Assembly: GCA_003598015.1 (NCBI GenBank)
Contig: QZKE01000068.1
Span: forward strand, 1 to 64,000
Length of the DNA stretch: 64,000 nucleotides
Source: Actinomycetota bacterium
GTDB taxonomy: Bacteria > Actinomycetota > Geothermincolia > Geothermincolales > RBG-13-55-18
Direction of reading: 5' to 3'
In this document: piece by piece, positions 27,754-36,629 of the stretch
How the letters are laid out: every line of letters begins with the position of its first letter
How positions within the stretch are numbered: the stretch's first letter is position 1
Position numbers and translations under genes: made by a program
The notes under the pieces: generated by a model
The model's input: only the letters and a program-made list of their open reading frames with translations
What the model was told of the DNA's origin: nothing
Databases searched by the model: none

Positions 27754-27797
27754 TAGCAATTTGCTTGTCTAAACTCTTTAGAAAAGGATATAATCCT

Positions 27798-27848
27798 GCT
27801 CTCACCTCACTTCCGAAAATCCGGGTTATCGCTAGTAACCCACGACAC
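27798..27848. repeat. Direct repeat after immunity gene 2
   Basis: This is the partner of 25801-25848 in the same orientation. With it, it defines a module of about 1.95 kb holding the orphan tip and its immunity gene. Confidence 0.6.
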
Positions 27849-27939
27849 TATGCTGGGCTTTTATGCCCTTGCCCCCCGGGGTTATCGCTCCAAAATTCGT
27901 CGAACATTGCGATATACAGCTCATTTGAACAGCTTCACA

Positions 27940-28045
27940 ACCTTCCGGCGCCGATTATATCCCAGTCCCGCCGTCTGCATCCCGCCACCACCCCTATAGT
28001 GCGGGCTTGTGGATAATTCATCCCAGCATGGTCATGGACGAGGTA
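27940..28045. repeat. Right flanking direct repeat of the RHS locus
   Basis: Imperfect copy of 17888-18005, beginning CCTTCCGGCGCCGATTATAT. It sits between the second immunity gene and the convergent AOR gene. Confidence 0.6.
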
Positions 28046-28091
28046 TGCGCCCGGTACTATGTGGCGGCGGTGCGCTCCCTGCATGATAGGA

Positions 28092-30008
28092 CTACAGGCG
28101 GTCGAGGCCCAGCCTCCGCAGCGTGCGCGCCTGCGGGCGTCCGCGGGCGTCCCATCCCCGGGCGCGGTAGTACGCGGGCATCATCGCTGTGATGGGCACG
28201 TCCCGCCCGTCCGTGGCGGAGACCGAGGCACCGGCCTCACCCGTCATCCTTCCCGGCAGGGTATCGGCGGTGGCGGGATCCATCCCCTCGCGCAGGTTGA
28301 AGAGGCGCTCCAGGTTGAAGACCCTCTCCCCGGCCGCGAGGAAGTCGCCGAAGGAAAAGCGTTCGCCGGTGGTGGCCTCCAGCGCGTGCAGGAAGGGCAG
28401 CGAGGACACCGGCAGGCGAAAGAACAGCGCTCGCCTGGGCAGGTAGTCCAGCAGGCGCATGGACCGTATCGTGAAGGTAAGCGCTCGCGTCACCGGCATG
28501 GGTATGCGGGTATCCATCAGCCTGGCGGTGAGGGCTTGGGGGAGGATTATGAAGGCGTGGAATATACACCCCCCGCACGAACTGATCGCGTCCATGAGGT
28601 TCTGCATGAGCGCGACCACGGATGCCTTGCCTCGCCACGCATAGGGAGCGAAGAAAGAGTTGCCGGAGCCCTCGAAGAACACCAGGTATCCCCCGTTGAT
28701 GTGGCAGCCGCCGCGATTGGCCGTGGCGTAGCCCAGGGCGTGGCCGAAAGCGGCGCGGGGGTGGTATCCGGGCAGGTCCAGCCCCTTGCAGTGTGGGGCT
28801 ATCTCCGGCATGCCGCGGCTCGCGGCCAGCTCGCGGGCTCCTTCCGCCAGCGTATCCCCCAGGCTGCGGCGGTAGGCGATATCCTCCAGGGCGCGCTCCA
28901 CTCCGTCCGGCTCCCCGAAACGGAGGCCGCACTCCAGCACCCCCTTCTCCGCCATCTCCATGGCCGTCCCCAGCACCGCCCCGGCGGATATGGTGTCCAT
29001 GCCCAGTTCGTCGCAGAGATGATTCCAGGCGAAGATCCTCTGCAGCGAGGCGATCTCGAGGTTGGAGCCCAGGAGGGCGAGGGTCTCGTATTCGGGCCCC
29101 CGGATGCGGCCTCCGCCGTGGGGGTCCGCCACCACGCGGCCGCAGCGCACCGGGCAGGCGTGGCACCCGTCGCGGCCGACCACCAGCTCCTCCAGGGCCT
29201 CGCCGCTGATATCCTCGGCGCCGTCGAAGCTGCCGCGGGCGAAGTTATGCGTGGGCAGCAGGAAGGACGCATTGGTGCGGTTGACCATCACCGCGGTCCC
29301 GTAATCGCGCAACATGGACCCGGTGACCGGATGCTCGCGCAAGGCTTGCGCCCAGGCCTTCTTCACCTCGCCCAGGGCGCGGGCATCGTCCGCCGGCACT
29401 TTTTTTCCGCCCTTTGCCGTGGCGCCCTTGAGGTTCTTCGAGCCCAGCACGGCGCCCACGCCGCAGCGGGCCAGGGACCTGTCGCCGGACATCACGCAGG
29501 CGAACCTGACCAGGTTCTCGCCCGCGGGGCCTATGGCCAGCTTGCCCTCCTCCCTGGAGACGGGTTCCTGTACCTCGAGGGCGCCCTTCCCCCACAGGTG
29601 CGATGCGTCGCGCAGCCCGACCTCCTCCCCGTCAATCTCCAGCCATACCGGCCGAGGGGCTCTGCCGCGCAGAACCACGCCGTCGTAGCCGGCGCGCTTG
29701 AGGTGGAGCCCGAAGCGCCCCCCGCAGTTGGAGCTGGCTATGAGGCCGGTGAGGGGGGACTTTGTGCTCAGGTTGAAACGCGATGACCCCGGGGTGCCGG
29801 TGTCGGTAAGGGGACCGGTGTTGATGACCACGACGTTCTGCGGGGAGAGGGGCTGCGTGCCCGGGGGGAGCAGGCGGTGCAGGAGCAAGGCAGCCACTCC
29901 CTTGCCGCCGATGTAGGGGAGCGCCTCCCCGGAGGACATACGCAGCGTGCGTATATCGCCCGTGGTCAGGTCGACGTCGAGGTAGCGCCCGGTGTATCCG
30001 CCGGCCAT
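28092..30008 (-). CDS. Aldehyde:ferredoxin oxidoreductase family protein (AOR 1)
   Basis: A 638-residue tungsto-pterin enzyme that couples aldehyde oxidation or acid reduction to ferredoxin. The N-terminal domain opens GGYTGRYLDVDLTTGDI and includes FNLSTKSPLTG and the pterin-contact IGPAGENLVRFA. The [4Fe-4S] ligands are in GCHACPVRCGRVV, and the fourth Cys is probably in SSCGGCIFHA. EYETLALLGSNLEI and the GMDTISAG pterin motif are present. The ATG at 30008 lies 12 bases after the epimerase stop. It is the last gene of an operon with acyl-CoA dehydrogenase and acyl-CoA synthetase, so it probably handles a carboxylic acid/aldehyde pair from that pathway. Confidence 0.92.
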   Translation of the reverse strand: MAGGYTGRYLDVDLTTGDIRTLRMSSGEALPYIGGKGVAALLLHRLLPPGTQPLSPQNVVVINTGPLTDTGTPGSSRFNLSTKSPLTGLIASSNCGGRFGLHLKRAGYDGVVLRGRAPRPVWLEIDGEEVGLRDASHLWGKGALEVQEPVSREEGKLAIGPAGENLVRFACVMSGDRSLARCGVGAVLGSKNLKGATAKGGKKVPADDARALGEVKKAWAQALREHPVTGSMLRDYGTAVMVNRTNASFLLPTHNFARGSFDGAEDISGEALEELVVGRDGCHACPVRCGRVVADPHGGGRIRGPEYETLALLGSNLEIASLQRIFAWNHLCDELGMDTISAGAVLGTAMEMAEKGVLECGLRFGEPDGVERALEDIAYRRSLGDTLAEGARELAASRGMPEIAPHCKGLDLPGYHPRAAFGHALGYATANRGGCHINGGYLVFFEGSGNSFFAPYAWRGKASVVALMQNLMDAISSCGGCIFHAFIILPQALTARLMDTRIPMPVTRALTFTIRSMRLLDYLPRRALFFRLPVSSLPFLHALEATTGERFSFGDFLAAGERVFNLERLFNLREGMDPATADTLPGRMTGEAGASVSATDGRDVPITAMMPAYYRARGWDARGRPQARTLRRLGLDRL

Positions 30009-30021
30009 CGCGGACCAGCCC

Positions 30022-31038
30022 CTACCACATGCCGCGCTCCCGGTACCACCGGGAGGTCTCCAGGAGGCCGATGCGCCAGTCCGGATAGCCCAGGCGGTAT
30101 CCCGTGGAGGTGAGCTTGGCGTTGCTGGCATAGCCGTCCATGCGCAGGAGATGCAGGAAATCCTGCTCCATGATGGGGCGTCCCTCGACGCGCATCCATT
30201 CGTGGGCCGAGGTGAAGTCGGCCAGCTTCTGCAGGGACCAGCGCACCAGTGCGTTGGGCAGGGGAAGGGTGAGCGCGGGCTTCTCCAGCACCACCGCAGC
30301 CAGCGTGAGGAGGTCGCGGATGGTCAGGTGGGAGAAGTCGTCGACCAGGTTGTAGCACTCTCCCGCCGCTTCCTCCAGGTGGGCCAGGTGATAGGCGGCG
30401 CCCACCACGTCGCGGACGTGCACCAGGCATATGCGGGCCTTCATGGCCGGCACTACCGGGATGCGGGGGAGGTGCCTGGCCTTGATGAGTATATCGGCCA
30501 GCCCGTATACGCTGCGCGGGCCGTAGATGATGGCGGGGCGGACGACGGTCACCGCCAGCCTGCCCTCACCGTGGAAGCGCAACGCCACTTCCTCCTGCCG
30601 CGATTTCGAGGAAGCGTAGATGGAGGCGCTGGCGTGAGGGGTATCCTCGGTGATGGGTTCGCTGCGCCGTTGCTTCTCCCCGAAGACCATCATGGTTCCC
30701 CACTGCACCAGCCGCTCCACCCCCGCGCCGGCAGCCGCGAGGCAGAGGTTCTCCGTCCCCCCGACGTTCACCCGCTCCATCACCTCGCGGGGCGTGGAGA
30801 AATCGAAGACGGAGGCGGGATGGAATATTATCCCGACACCCTCGCACGCCCCGGCCAGGCTCTCCGGCCGCGTGAGGTCGGCCTGGACGTACTCCACTCC
30901 GTCCGGGTAGTCCCGCGGGGGTTCGGCGGGGAGGTCGCTGGCCCTCACCGCGTGGCCGCGCTCGCGCAGCATCTCCACCATGTAGCGGCCGACGAAGCCG
31001 GCCGCGCCGGTCACCAGGTAGAGCGTTCCGTCGCCCAT
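30022..31038 (-). CDS. NAD-dependent epimerase/3-beta-HSD-like dehydrogenase
   Basis: A 338-residue extended SDR. The N-terminal GxxGxxG is VTGAAGFVGRYM, the acidic NAD-binding residue follows in ASDLP, and the catalytic Tyr-Lys is YASSKSRQEE. FNLSTxx-type sugar motifs are absent and the C-terminal half resembles 3-beta-hydroxysteroid dehydrogenase/isomerase relatives. The ATG at 31038 has AAGGGGGTGG ahead. A start at 31059 would overlap the preceding gene. It likely oxidises a hydroxyl intermediate of the operon's substrate. Confidence 0.88.
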   Translation of the reverse strand: MGDGTLYLVTGAAGFVGRYMVEMLRERGHAVRASDLPAEPPRDYPDGVEYVQADLTRPESLAGACEGVGIIFHPASVFDFSTPREVMERVNVGGTENLCLAAAGAGVERLVQWGTMMVFGEKQRRSEPITEDTPHASASIYASSKSRQEEVALRFHGEGRLAVTVVRPAIIYGPRSVYGLADILIKARHLPRIPVVPAMKARICLVHVRDVVGAAYHLAHLEEAAGECYNLVDDFSHLTIRDLLTLAAVVLEKPALTLPLPNALVRWSLQKLADFTSAHEWMRVEGRPIMEQDFLHLLRMDGYASNAKLTSTGYRLGYPDWRIGLLETSRWYRERGMW

Positions 31039-31055
31039 GCCCACCCCCTTTCGGC

Positions 31056-33809
31056 TCATTTCCCGGCGTAGAGTGGGTCCCGCCCCTGGGTGAAGGCCAT
31101 GATGCCCTCAAGCATGTCGTGGGTGCCGGTGAGCATGGAGATGGCCTCGGTCTCCAGGATCAGCCCCCTGTCGATGGGGAGATCCTCGCCCTCGATGATG
31201 CATTTCTTCGCACAGGCCATGGCCACGGTGGCCCTGCGGGCCAGGACCTCGGCCATGGACAGCGCCTCCTGCTCCAGGATATCCGGGTCCACGGCCATGG
31301 TGACCAGACCGATGGCCTCCGCCTCGTCCGCGTCCATCCTCTTGCCCTGCAGTACCATCTCCAGGGCCTTGGCGCGTCCGATGAGGCGTGGTAGGCGCTG
31401 CGTACCGCCCGCCGCGGGGATAATGCCCAGGCTGGTCTCGGTGAGGCCCAAGCGTGGTTTGCCCCGGGCCATGATGCGGAAATCGCAGGCCATGCAGAGC
31501 TCGAGCCCCCCGCCCAGGGCGTGACCCCCGATGGCGGCGATGGTGGGCTTGGGGAGCCGCTCCACCGCGTTCATCATCTCCTGCCCCCGTTTGAGCATGG
31601 CTACGATGTGCGGAGAAAGGCGCGCAAAGACCTCTCCCATCACCTGGTCCGGGGGCTGGGAGAAGTCGATGTCGCTGAGATCCACCTCCGGGGGGAAGGT
31701 CTTGAGGTCCGCCCCTACCATGAAATACTTGGGAAGCTCGCTGCGGAGGATCACACAACGCACCTCGTCGTTAGCGGCCAGATCGCCGGCCATGGAGACG
31801 AACTCCTCGGCCAGGTCCACGCTGATGGCATTGCCCGGGGGGCGGTTTATGGTAAGGATTCCCACCCCATCCTCGACCTCCAAGGAAAGATACTGGTATT
31901 CCATGACGGTTCCTCCATCCTCCTTCCCGCCTTCGCCGCTCCCGGCGCCGGCGTTCTCACGCGCAGCCCGCGCGCGCGGGCCGGCTGCCCCGTTATCCTC
32001 GTCGAGCATGCCCAGGACCTCCATGGCGCGGCGGCGCAGGTTGCTGTGGAAGACCTTGCCCGCGTCGGAACGGTCCAGAGAGGCCACGAAGACGTAGTGC
32101 TTGGGGCATTTATAGTCGGATATTCTCTCGCGGATGAAACGGTTGAGCTCGTCCCGCAGCTCGCCGCCACCCTCCGCCCCCTCCGTGGGCTCCACCACGG
32201 CGGTCACCGCCTCCCCCCAGCGCGGGTCGGGCACCCCGATCACCGCGATGTCCCTCACCGCGGGATGGGTGAAGAAGACGTTCTCCACCTCGTAGGGGAA
32301 GATCTTCTCGCCGCCGCTGTTGATGCAGGTGTGGGAGCGGCCGATGAGGTTGATGGTCCCGTCCTCCTCCACCGTGCACATGTCGCCCATCATCAGCCAG
32401 GTCTGGCCGTCCTTCTCGACATAGGTCTCGGCGGTCTTCTCCGGGTCCTTCCAGTAGCCGGTGGACTGCGGCCCGCCGTAGGCCAGCACTCCCACCTCGC
32501 CCGATCCCGGCGCCACGAACTCGCCGTCCTCGCCGATGACCATCACCGGGAACTTCCCCGTGGAGGCGATCCTGAAACTGCGCTTACTCTTATGCTCGGT
32601 GGAGATGGAGGCCTCCGAGACGGCGCCTCCCCCCTCCGTGGCCAGAAGGGTATCGGCGATCATGGCGTTGGGCAGCTTCTCGTGCAATTTCTCCTTCATG
32701 TACGGGGAGAGCTTCACCGCGCCGCTCCCCAGCACCATCACGTCCCGCAGGTCGTACTCCCGGTCCTCCAGGGCCTCGAGCATGGGGACGGCGAAGGCGT
32801 CCCCCACCATCTCGATGATATGGATATGCTCCCTCTCCACCAGGCTCCAGAGGGAATGGGGGTCGAAGTGCAGGGAGTCCGGCAGGAAGTAGAGGGTGCC
32901 CCCCGCGGCGATGGTGGGTATGGCTCCGACCCAGGCCGCGCCGTGCATGAGGGGGGAACCCAGGAGGATGGTGAAAGCCTCGCCCACACTCCGGACCAGC
33001 AGGCCCGATCCCGGGGGGACCAGGAGGTACCTCTCCAGCAGGCTTCCCACCAGGTCCATCACCCGGGGATTCGCGAGTGAATTCAAATATATGGAAGCCA
33101 TGACCCGCGAGCCGCGCAGCGGCAGGTCCAGCATCTCCAGCAGCTTGACTGGAGAGGGCGGGGGCGCCTTGGCCAGCAGCCCCAGGTTCTTCACCAGGGC
33201 GTTGCTGATGTTGTTGGCGATCATGCGGATGATGTTCTCCTGGGGCCAGAGCACCCCCTTGGGCATGCCGGTGGTCCCCCCGGTATAGAAGAGGATCTCG
33301 GTACGGTTGTCGCCAATGCCCCAGGGGGGCGCGGGCGGATCGGCGGAGGCCTGCGCCAGCACCCCGTCCCATTCCAGGTTGCCGCAACGGCTGGTGCCGC
33401 ACACGACGATATGGCGCAGGAGGGGAAGGCGGGGGCGCACGGCCTCCAGTAACTCCTCGTACTCGGGATGGCACACCACCACCACCCCGTCGGCGTTCTC
33501 CACGACGTAATGGAGCTCGTCCTCCTTGTAGCGGTAGTTGATGTTGAAGGGGCGGGCCTTGATGGCGCCGCAGGCGGCGAAGGCCTCGACGTACTGGTTG
33601 GAGTTGCGCAGCATGATGCCGACGTTCTCGAACGCCTTGACCCCCAGGGACAGGAAGGCGTTGGCGGCGCGGTTGACGTTGGTGTGAAGATCGCGCCAGC
33701 CCAAGCGCGTTTCACCCCAGACTATCGCGGGACGTTCGGGCACCAGGCGCGCGTTGCGCGCGATGGCGCTGTGCAAGGTACGCTCATCTCTCTTACCCTC
33801 AGCCATCAT
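31056..33809 (-). CDS. Fusion of acyl-CoA synthetase (AMP-forming) and enoyl-CoA hydratase
   Basis: A 917-residue two-enzyme protein. Residues 1 to about 600 form an ANL ligase: FYTGGTTGMPKG P-loop, MGDMCTVEEDG, RSHTCINSGGEKIFPYEVE hinge and a C-terminal lysine in DAGKVFHS. A Gly/Ala/Arg-rich linker follows (about 605-635). The rest is a crotonase: ILTINRPPGNAIS, VGADLK, GGHALGGGLELCMACDFRI oxyanion hole and the TSLGIIPAAGGTQRLPR motif with Glu in ETSLG. The fusion links substrate activation and hydration of the unsaturated thioester. The start has GGAGGAG upstream. It is the second gene of the acyl-CoA dehydrogenase operon. Confidence 0.95.
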   Translation of the reverse strand: MMAEGKRDERTLHSAIARNARLVPERPAIVWGETRLGWRDLHTNVNRAANAFLSLGVKAFENVGIMLRNSNQYVEAFAACGAIKARPFNINYRYKEDELHYVVENADGVVVVCHPEYEELLEAVRPRLPLLRHIVVCGTSRCGNLEWDGVLAQASADPPAPPWGIGDNRTEILFYTGGTTGMPKGVLWPQENIIRMIANNISNALVKNLGLLAKAPPPSPVKLLEMLDLPLRGSRVMASIYLNSLANPRVMDLVGSLLERYLLVPPGSGLLVRSVGEAFTILLGSPLMHGAAWVGAIPTIAAGGTLYFLPDSLHFDPHSLWSLVEREHIHIIEMVGDAFAVPMLEALEDREYDLRDVMVLGSGAVKLSPYMKEKLHEKLPNAMIADTLLATEGGGAVSEASISTEHKSKRSFRIASTGKFPVMVIGEDGEFVAPGSGEVGVLAYGGPQSTGYWKDPEKTAETYVEKDGQTWLMMGDMCTVEEDGTINLIGRSHTCINSGGEKIFPYEVENVFFTHPAVRDIAVIGVPDPRWGEAVTAVVEPTEGAEGGGELRDELNRFIRERISDYKCPKHYVFVASLDRSDAGKVFHSNLRRRAMEVLGMLDEDNGAAGPRARAARENAGAGSGEGGKEDGGTVMEYQYLSLEVEDGVGILTINRPPGNAISVDLAEEFVSMAGDLAANDEVRCVILRSELPKYFMVGADLKTFPPEVDLSDIDFSQPPDQVMGEVFARLSPHIVAMLKRGQEMMNAVERLPKPTIAAIGGHALGGGLELCMACDFRIMARGKPRLGLTETSLGIIPAAGGTQRLPRLIGRAKALEMVLQGKRMDADEAEAIGLVTMAVDPDILEQEALSMAEVLARRATVAMACAKKCIIEGEDLPIDRGLILETEAISMLTGTHDMLEGIMAFTQGRDPLYAGK

Positions 33810-33872
33810 TTTCAACTCCTCCGTCGCAACCCAACGCCCGTTTCCTTTCCCTGCCGTCATCGCCGATGCACC

Positions 33873-35036
33873 TCAGTTGAAGGCCGAGAGGCCCAGGATA
33901 TCGCGGGCCACGATGAGCTTCTGTATCTGGGTCGTGCCGTCCGGTATGGTGAACATGCGCGCGTCACGGAATATGCGTTCCACCGGGTATTCCTCCGAAA
34001 GGCCGTTGGCACCGTGTATCTGGATCGCCTTGGAGGTTACCTCCACCGCCATCTCCGTCGCGAAGTATTTGGCCATGCATGCCTCGCGGTCGCAACGCTT
34101 GCCCTGCTGCAGCAGGGAGAGCGTACGGTAGGCGAGGAAACGGGCGCAGTCTATGGCCGTGGCCATATCCGTGATCATCTCCTGGATCATCTGGTGCTCG
34201 CCGATGAGCTTGCCCCACTGCCTTCTCTCCCTGGCGTAGGAGACGGCGTGCTCGAAGGCCGCCTGCGCCATGGCCACCGCGCCCAGGGCCATGGCGGTGC
34301 GGGCGTATTCGAAACCCTGAAAGACCATGCGCAGGCCCTCCCTGTCCCCCTTGTCCTGCTTGCCCCCGATGCGGTTCTCCCGCGGCACGCGGCAGTCGTC
34401 GAAATACAGTTCGCCGGTGGGGAAGCCCTTCAAGCCCAGGTGGGGGAGCTCGCTGGAAGCGTAGGGCGATTCCTCGCGATCGACCAGGAGGATGCCGGGC
34501 GCCTCGCTCCCGTCTTCCCGTATGCGGCAGGTGACCATGGCGATATCCGAGATATGCGCGCAGGAGATCCAGGTCTTGGTGCCGTTGAGCAGGTAGGCGT
34601 CGCCGTCGAGCACGGCGGTGCTCTGCACCTCGGCGGGGTTGGAGCCCACGTTGGGTTCGGTGATGGCGGTGCAGCCGATCTTCTGCCCGCTGACGATGAG
34701 GGGGATGTATCGTGCCTTGAGCTCGTCGCTCGCGAAGAGATGCAGGGTGCCCGCGGGTCCGATGGCCATGCCGATGGTGCAGGCCAGCGAGGGGTTGGCT
34801 TTGAAGAGCTCCTCGATGAAGATGCCCAGCGAGACGTAGTCCAGGTCCCCCATGTCCATGCCCTCCGTCAGGCGCAGCAGTGCGGGGAGCAGGCCCTGCC
34901 AGATCTCGCGGAATTCCTCGCGGGTGATGGGTTTGTTGAAATCGTAGCGTTCGCCTAAGGGCTCGATCTCCCGCCGCACGAAATCCCTCGCCGTCTCGGC
35001 GATGAGAAGCTGTTCTTCGCTGTAATCCAGGAACAC
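33873..35036 (-). CDS. Acyl-CoA dehydrogenase
   Basis: A 387-residue FAD-dependent dehydrogenase. FAD and substrate motifs are ITEPNVGSNPA, WISCAHISD, YARERRQWGKLIGEHQMIQ and QIHGANGLSEEYPVERIFRDAR. The usual catalytic Glu in IYEGT is Asp here (IPDGTTQIQ), and the alternative isovaleryl-CoA-dehydrogenase position carries Ala. This variant recurs in a subfamily but may change specificity. It is first in the operon, behind a TTGACA promoter and shared operator. It would form the alpha,beta-double bond that the fused hydratase then hydrates. Confidence 0.94.
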   Translation of the reverse strand: MFLDYSEEQLLIAETARDFVRREIEPLGERYDFNKPITREEFREIWQGLLPALLRLTEGMDMGDLDYVSLGIFIEELFKANPSLACTIGMAIGPAGTLHLFASDELKARYIPLIVSGQKIGCTAITEPNVGSNPAEVQSTAVLDGDAYLLNGTKTWISCAHISDIAMVTCRIREDGSEAPGILLVDREESPYASSELPHLGLKGFPTGELYFDDCRVPRENRIGGKQDKGDREGLRMVFQGFEYARTAMALGAVAMAQAAFEHAVSYARERRQWGKLIGEHQMIQEMITDMATAIDCARFLAYRTLSLLQQGKRCDREACMAKYFATEMAVEVTSKAIQIHGANGLSEEYPVERIFRDARMFTIPDGTTQIQKLIVARDILGLSAFN

Positions 35037-35120
35037 CGGCTACCTCCCTCCGCGATACATCCCGCCGCGATGCGCCGGCCGTGCGCGGACGGACCTGGCC
35101 CGGGGGGATATGCCATCTAC

Positions 35121-35183
35121 TATAACTGACCGTAATACTTATTTGGTCATTTATACATTATATCCGTAAAGGCTTACTGTCAA
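35121..35183 (-). promoter_or_regulatory. Promoter and operator of the acyl-CoA dehydrogenase operon
   Basis: On the minus strand TTGACA (35183-35178) is followed after 17 bases by TAATGT, or after 15 by TATAAT. Immediately downstream is a 34-bp site (35154-35121) starting ATAAATGACCAAA and ending GGTCAGTTATA, the near twin of the site at 14488-14521. The remaining DNA from 35184 to 35560 contains no gene I can support. Confidence 0.65.
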
Positions 35184-35560
35184 GCACCTCCTGAACTTCA
35201 TGGCCGCACATGCGTGCAACGTGCGCGGCAATCGCCGTTCATGCCCGCGGAATCCCCGTCGTAGAAGGCCCTCACGGAGCGCGAATGGAGTATCGAGCCC
35301 CTGGATGGCAAGCCTTCCGCCTGCGCCCTGCTTCGGATATGATTTAAGGCGTATGTATGGAAACTCCGGTAGTAGGAAAGGGGATATATCAGCACTCCCC
35401 TGGCAAAACGCCTGCCCCTTATCGTGCGCGCTTTTATCAAGCGGGCCCCGTTGGCTTTCAAGAAGGTTGAACTGCCCCTCCCGCGTATACGGCCTTAGCG
35501 GAGGCGGGGCGTGCGGGCATCTTCACGACCACCCGGATGGTATGCGAGACAGGGGGAGAC

Positions 35561-36292
35561 ATGAACAGATCGGCATGGAAATGCGCCGAGGAGCTCGACT
35601 ACATGCTGGGAGACGCACGCGTAGTCTCCATCTTTTCCTGCGGTATCTGCGCCAACCTCAGCGATACCGGCGGCCTGCGCGGGGCCAGGTTCCTTGCAGA
35701 GACACTGGAGACGGGGGGCAGAGAGGTAGCAGTCGCGAGGAGCGTCACGGCATGTTGTTGCGAGGAGATAATGCGGCAGGCATTGCGGATAAACGCAGGG
35801 GCTATCCACGGGAGCGACGCGCTGGTGTTGATAAGCTGCGCCGCCGGGGTGAAGTCGGCATTTCTATGCGAGCCCGGGATCCCGATTGTGCCTGCGGTCG
35901 ATTCGGTGGGCAGCGTGCCGGTATCGCGCCGTGAGGATGCGGTGGCCCGCAGCCTGTGCACGAACTGCGGCCATTGCGTCATCGCCTTTACCGGCGGTAT
36001 ATGCCCGCTGAGTGAATGCCCGTCGCGCAGGAAGTATGAGCCCTGCTCGAGATATGGAGAGAGGGGGGATCTGTGCGCTGTTGACGTAGCGAGGCAGTGC
36101 ATATGGAAAGAGATCGAGGGCAGGGGCGACCTGGAAGCCCTGATGGAGCTGGGTTGCCTTCACGAAAACGCCTCTTTCAGGCGGCTCGTCTCCAGTGGCA
36201 GTATGCCGAGCCCCCGGATGCTCAGAAGCGTATCGGGATGGATTGTGGCGCGCGCCGGCTGGTTCGCCAGGTTGGTGCCGTTTGTTAACTGA
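35561..36292 (+). CDS. MetV-like protein (MTHFR C-terminal zinc/Fe-S domain), copy 1
   Basis: A 243-residue protein matching the methylenetetrahydrofolate-reductase C-terminal family (PF12225, MetV). It has an early FSCGICANLSDTGG, a middle LISCAAGVKSAFLC and the diagnostic CTNCGHCVIAFTGGICPLSECP with further cysteines. MetV partners MetF in Wood-Ljungdahl organisms, but no metF lies nearby. The start at 35561 follows AGGGGGAG. A close paralogue follows at 36630. The C-terminus has a short amphipathic helix (VARAGWFARLVPFV). Electron-transfer or folate-linked roles are inferred. Confidence 0.82.
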   Translation: MNRSAWKCAEELDYMLGDARVVSIFSCGICANLSDTGGLRGARFLAETLETGGREVAVARSVTACCCEEIMRQALRINAGAIHGSDALVLISCAAGVKSAFLCEPGIPIVPAVDSVGSVPVSRREDAVARSLCTNCGHCVIAFTGGICPLSECPSRRKYEPCSRYGERGDLCAVDVARQCIWKEIEGRGDLEALMELGCLHENASFRRLVSSGSMPSPRMLRSVSGWIVARAGWFARLVPFVN

Positions 36293-36314
36293 GCTGCCCG
36301 CCGGCCCACCCCGG

Positions 36315-36485
36315 GTGCCGCCCGGCCGCGACCATACTTACCTGATAACCTCGCGGGTCGGCAGGCATCCCATTGAGCTGAAGGAGAGGCTGGAGAGGGC
36401 GCCGTACGAGTACAAGCCGGGTGATGTGGACTACAAGAGATGCGCTTCCTGCGGGATACCCCTGGGAGCTGCGCCCGGATGGTGA
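36315..36485 (+). pseudogene. Fragment related to the unknown CxxC protein at 61079-62167
   Basis: An open stretch between the two MetV-like genes reads ...YLITSRVGRHPIELKERLE... and then YEYKPGDVDYKRCASCGIPL before a stop. It aligns by eye with residues about 168-212 of the 362-residue protein at 61079 (YLLRVEVAPEKPELSQRLE, YEPIKDGDFHLRSCPCCGLPL). It has no ribosome site or clear start. It is best read as the remnant of a lost paralogue, although a short 56-codon gene from GTG at 36315 is possible. Confidence 0.45.
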
Positions 36486-36629
36486 CCTCATCGTGAAGAC
36501 GGAGGCGTAGGCGGCAGCGCACCCCCCGCCCGGTGGATTGTGCGGCAATGCCGTGTCTGATATCTTCGTTGCACGGGTGCTGCGGGCGAACCCCCCGGCT
36601 GCATGGCCGTCTGATGCGGGAGAGCGGCG

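Noticed and set aside
30022-35461. Plus-strand frames over the catabolic operon (up to 519 codons)
   Set aside because: Antisense to well-defined enzymes, and no family features.
35198-35461. 87-codon minus-strand frame upstream of the acyl-CoA dehydrogenase promoter
   Set aside because: Composition is Arg-rich with no SD or recognisable pattern, and it lies upstream of a clear promoter/operator.
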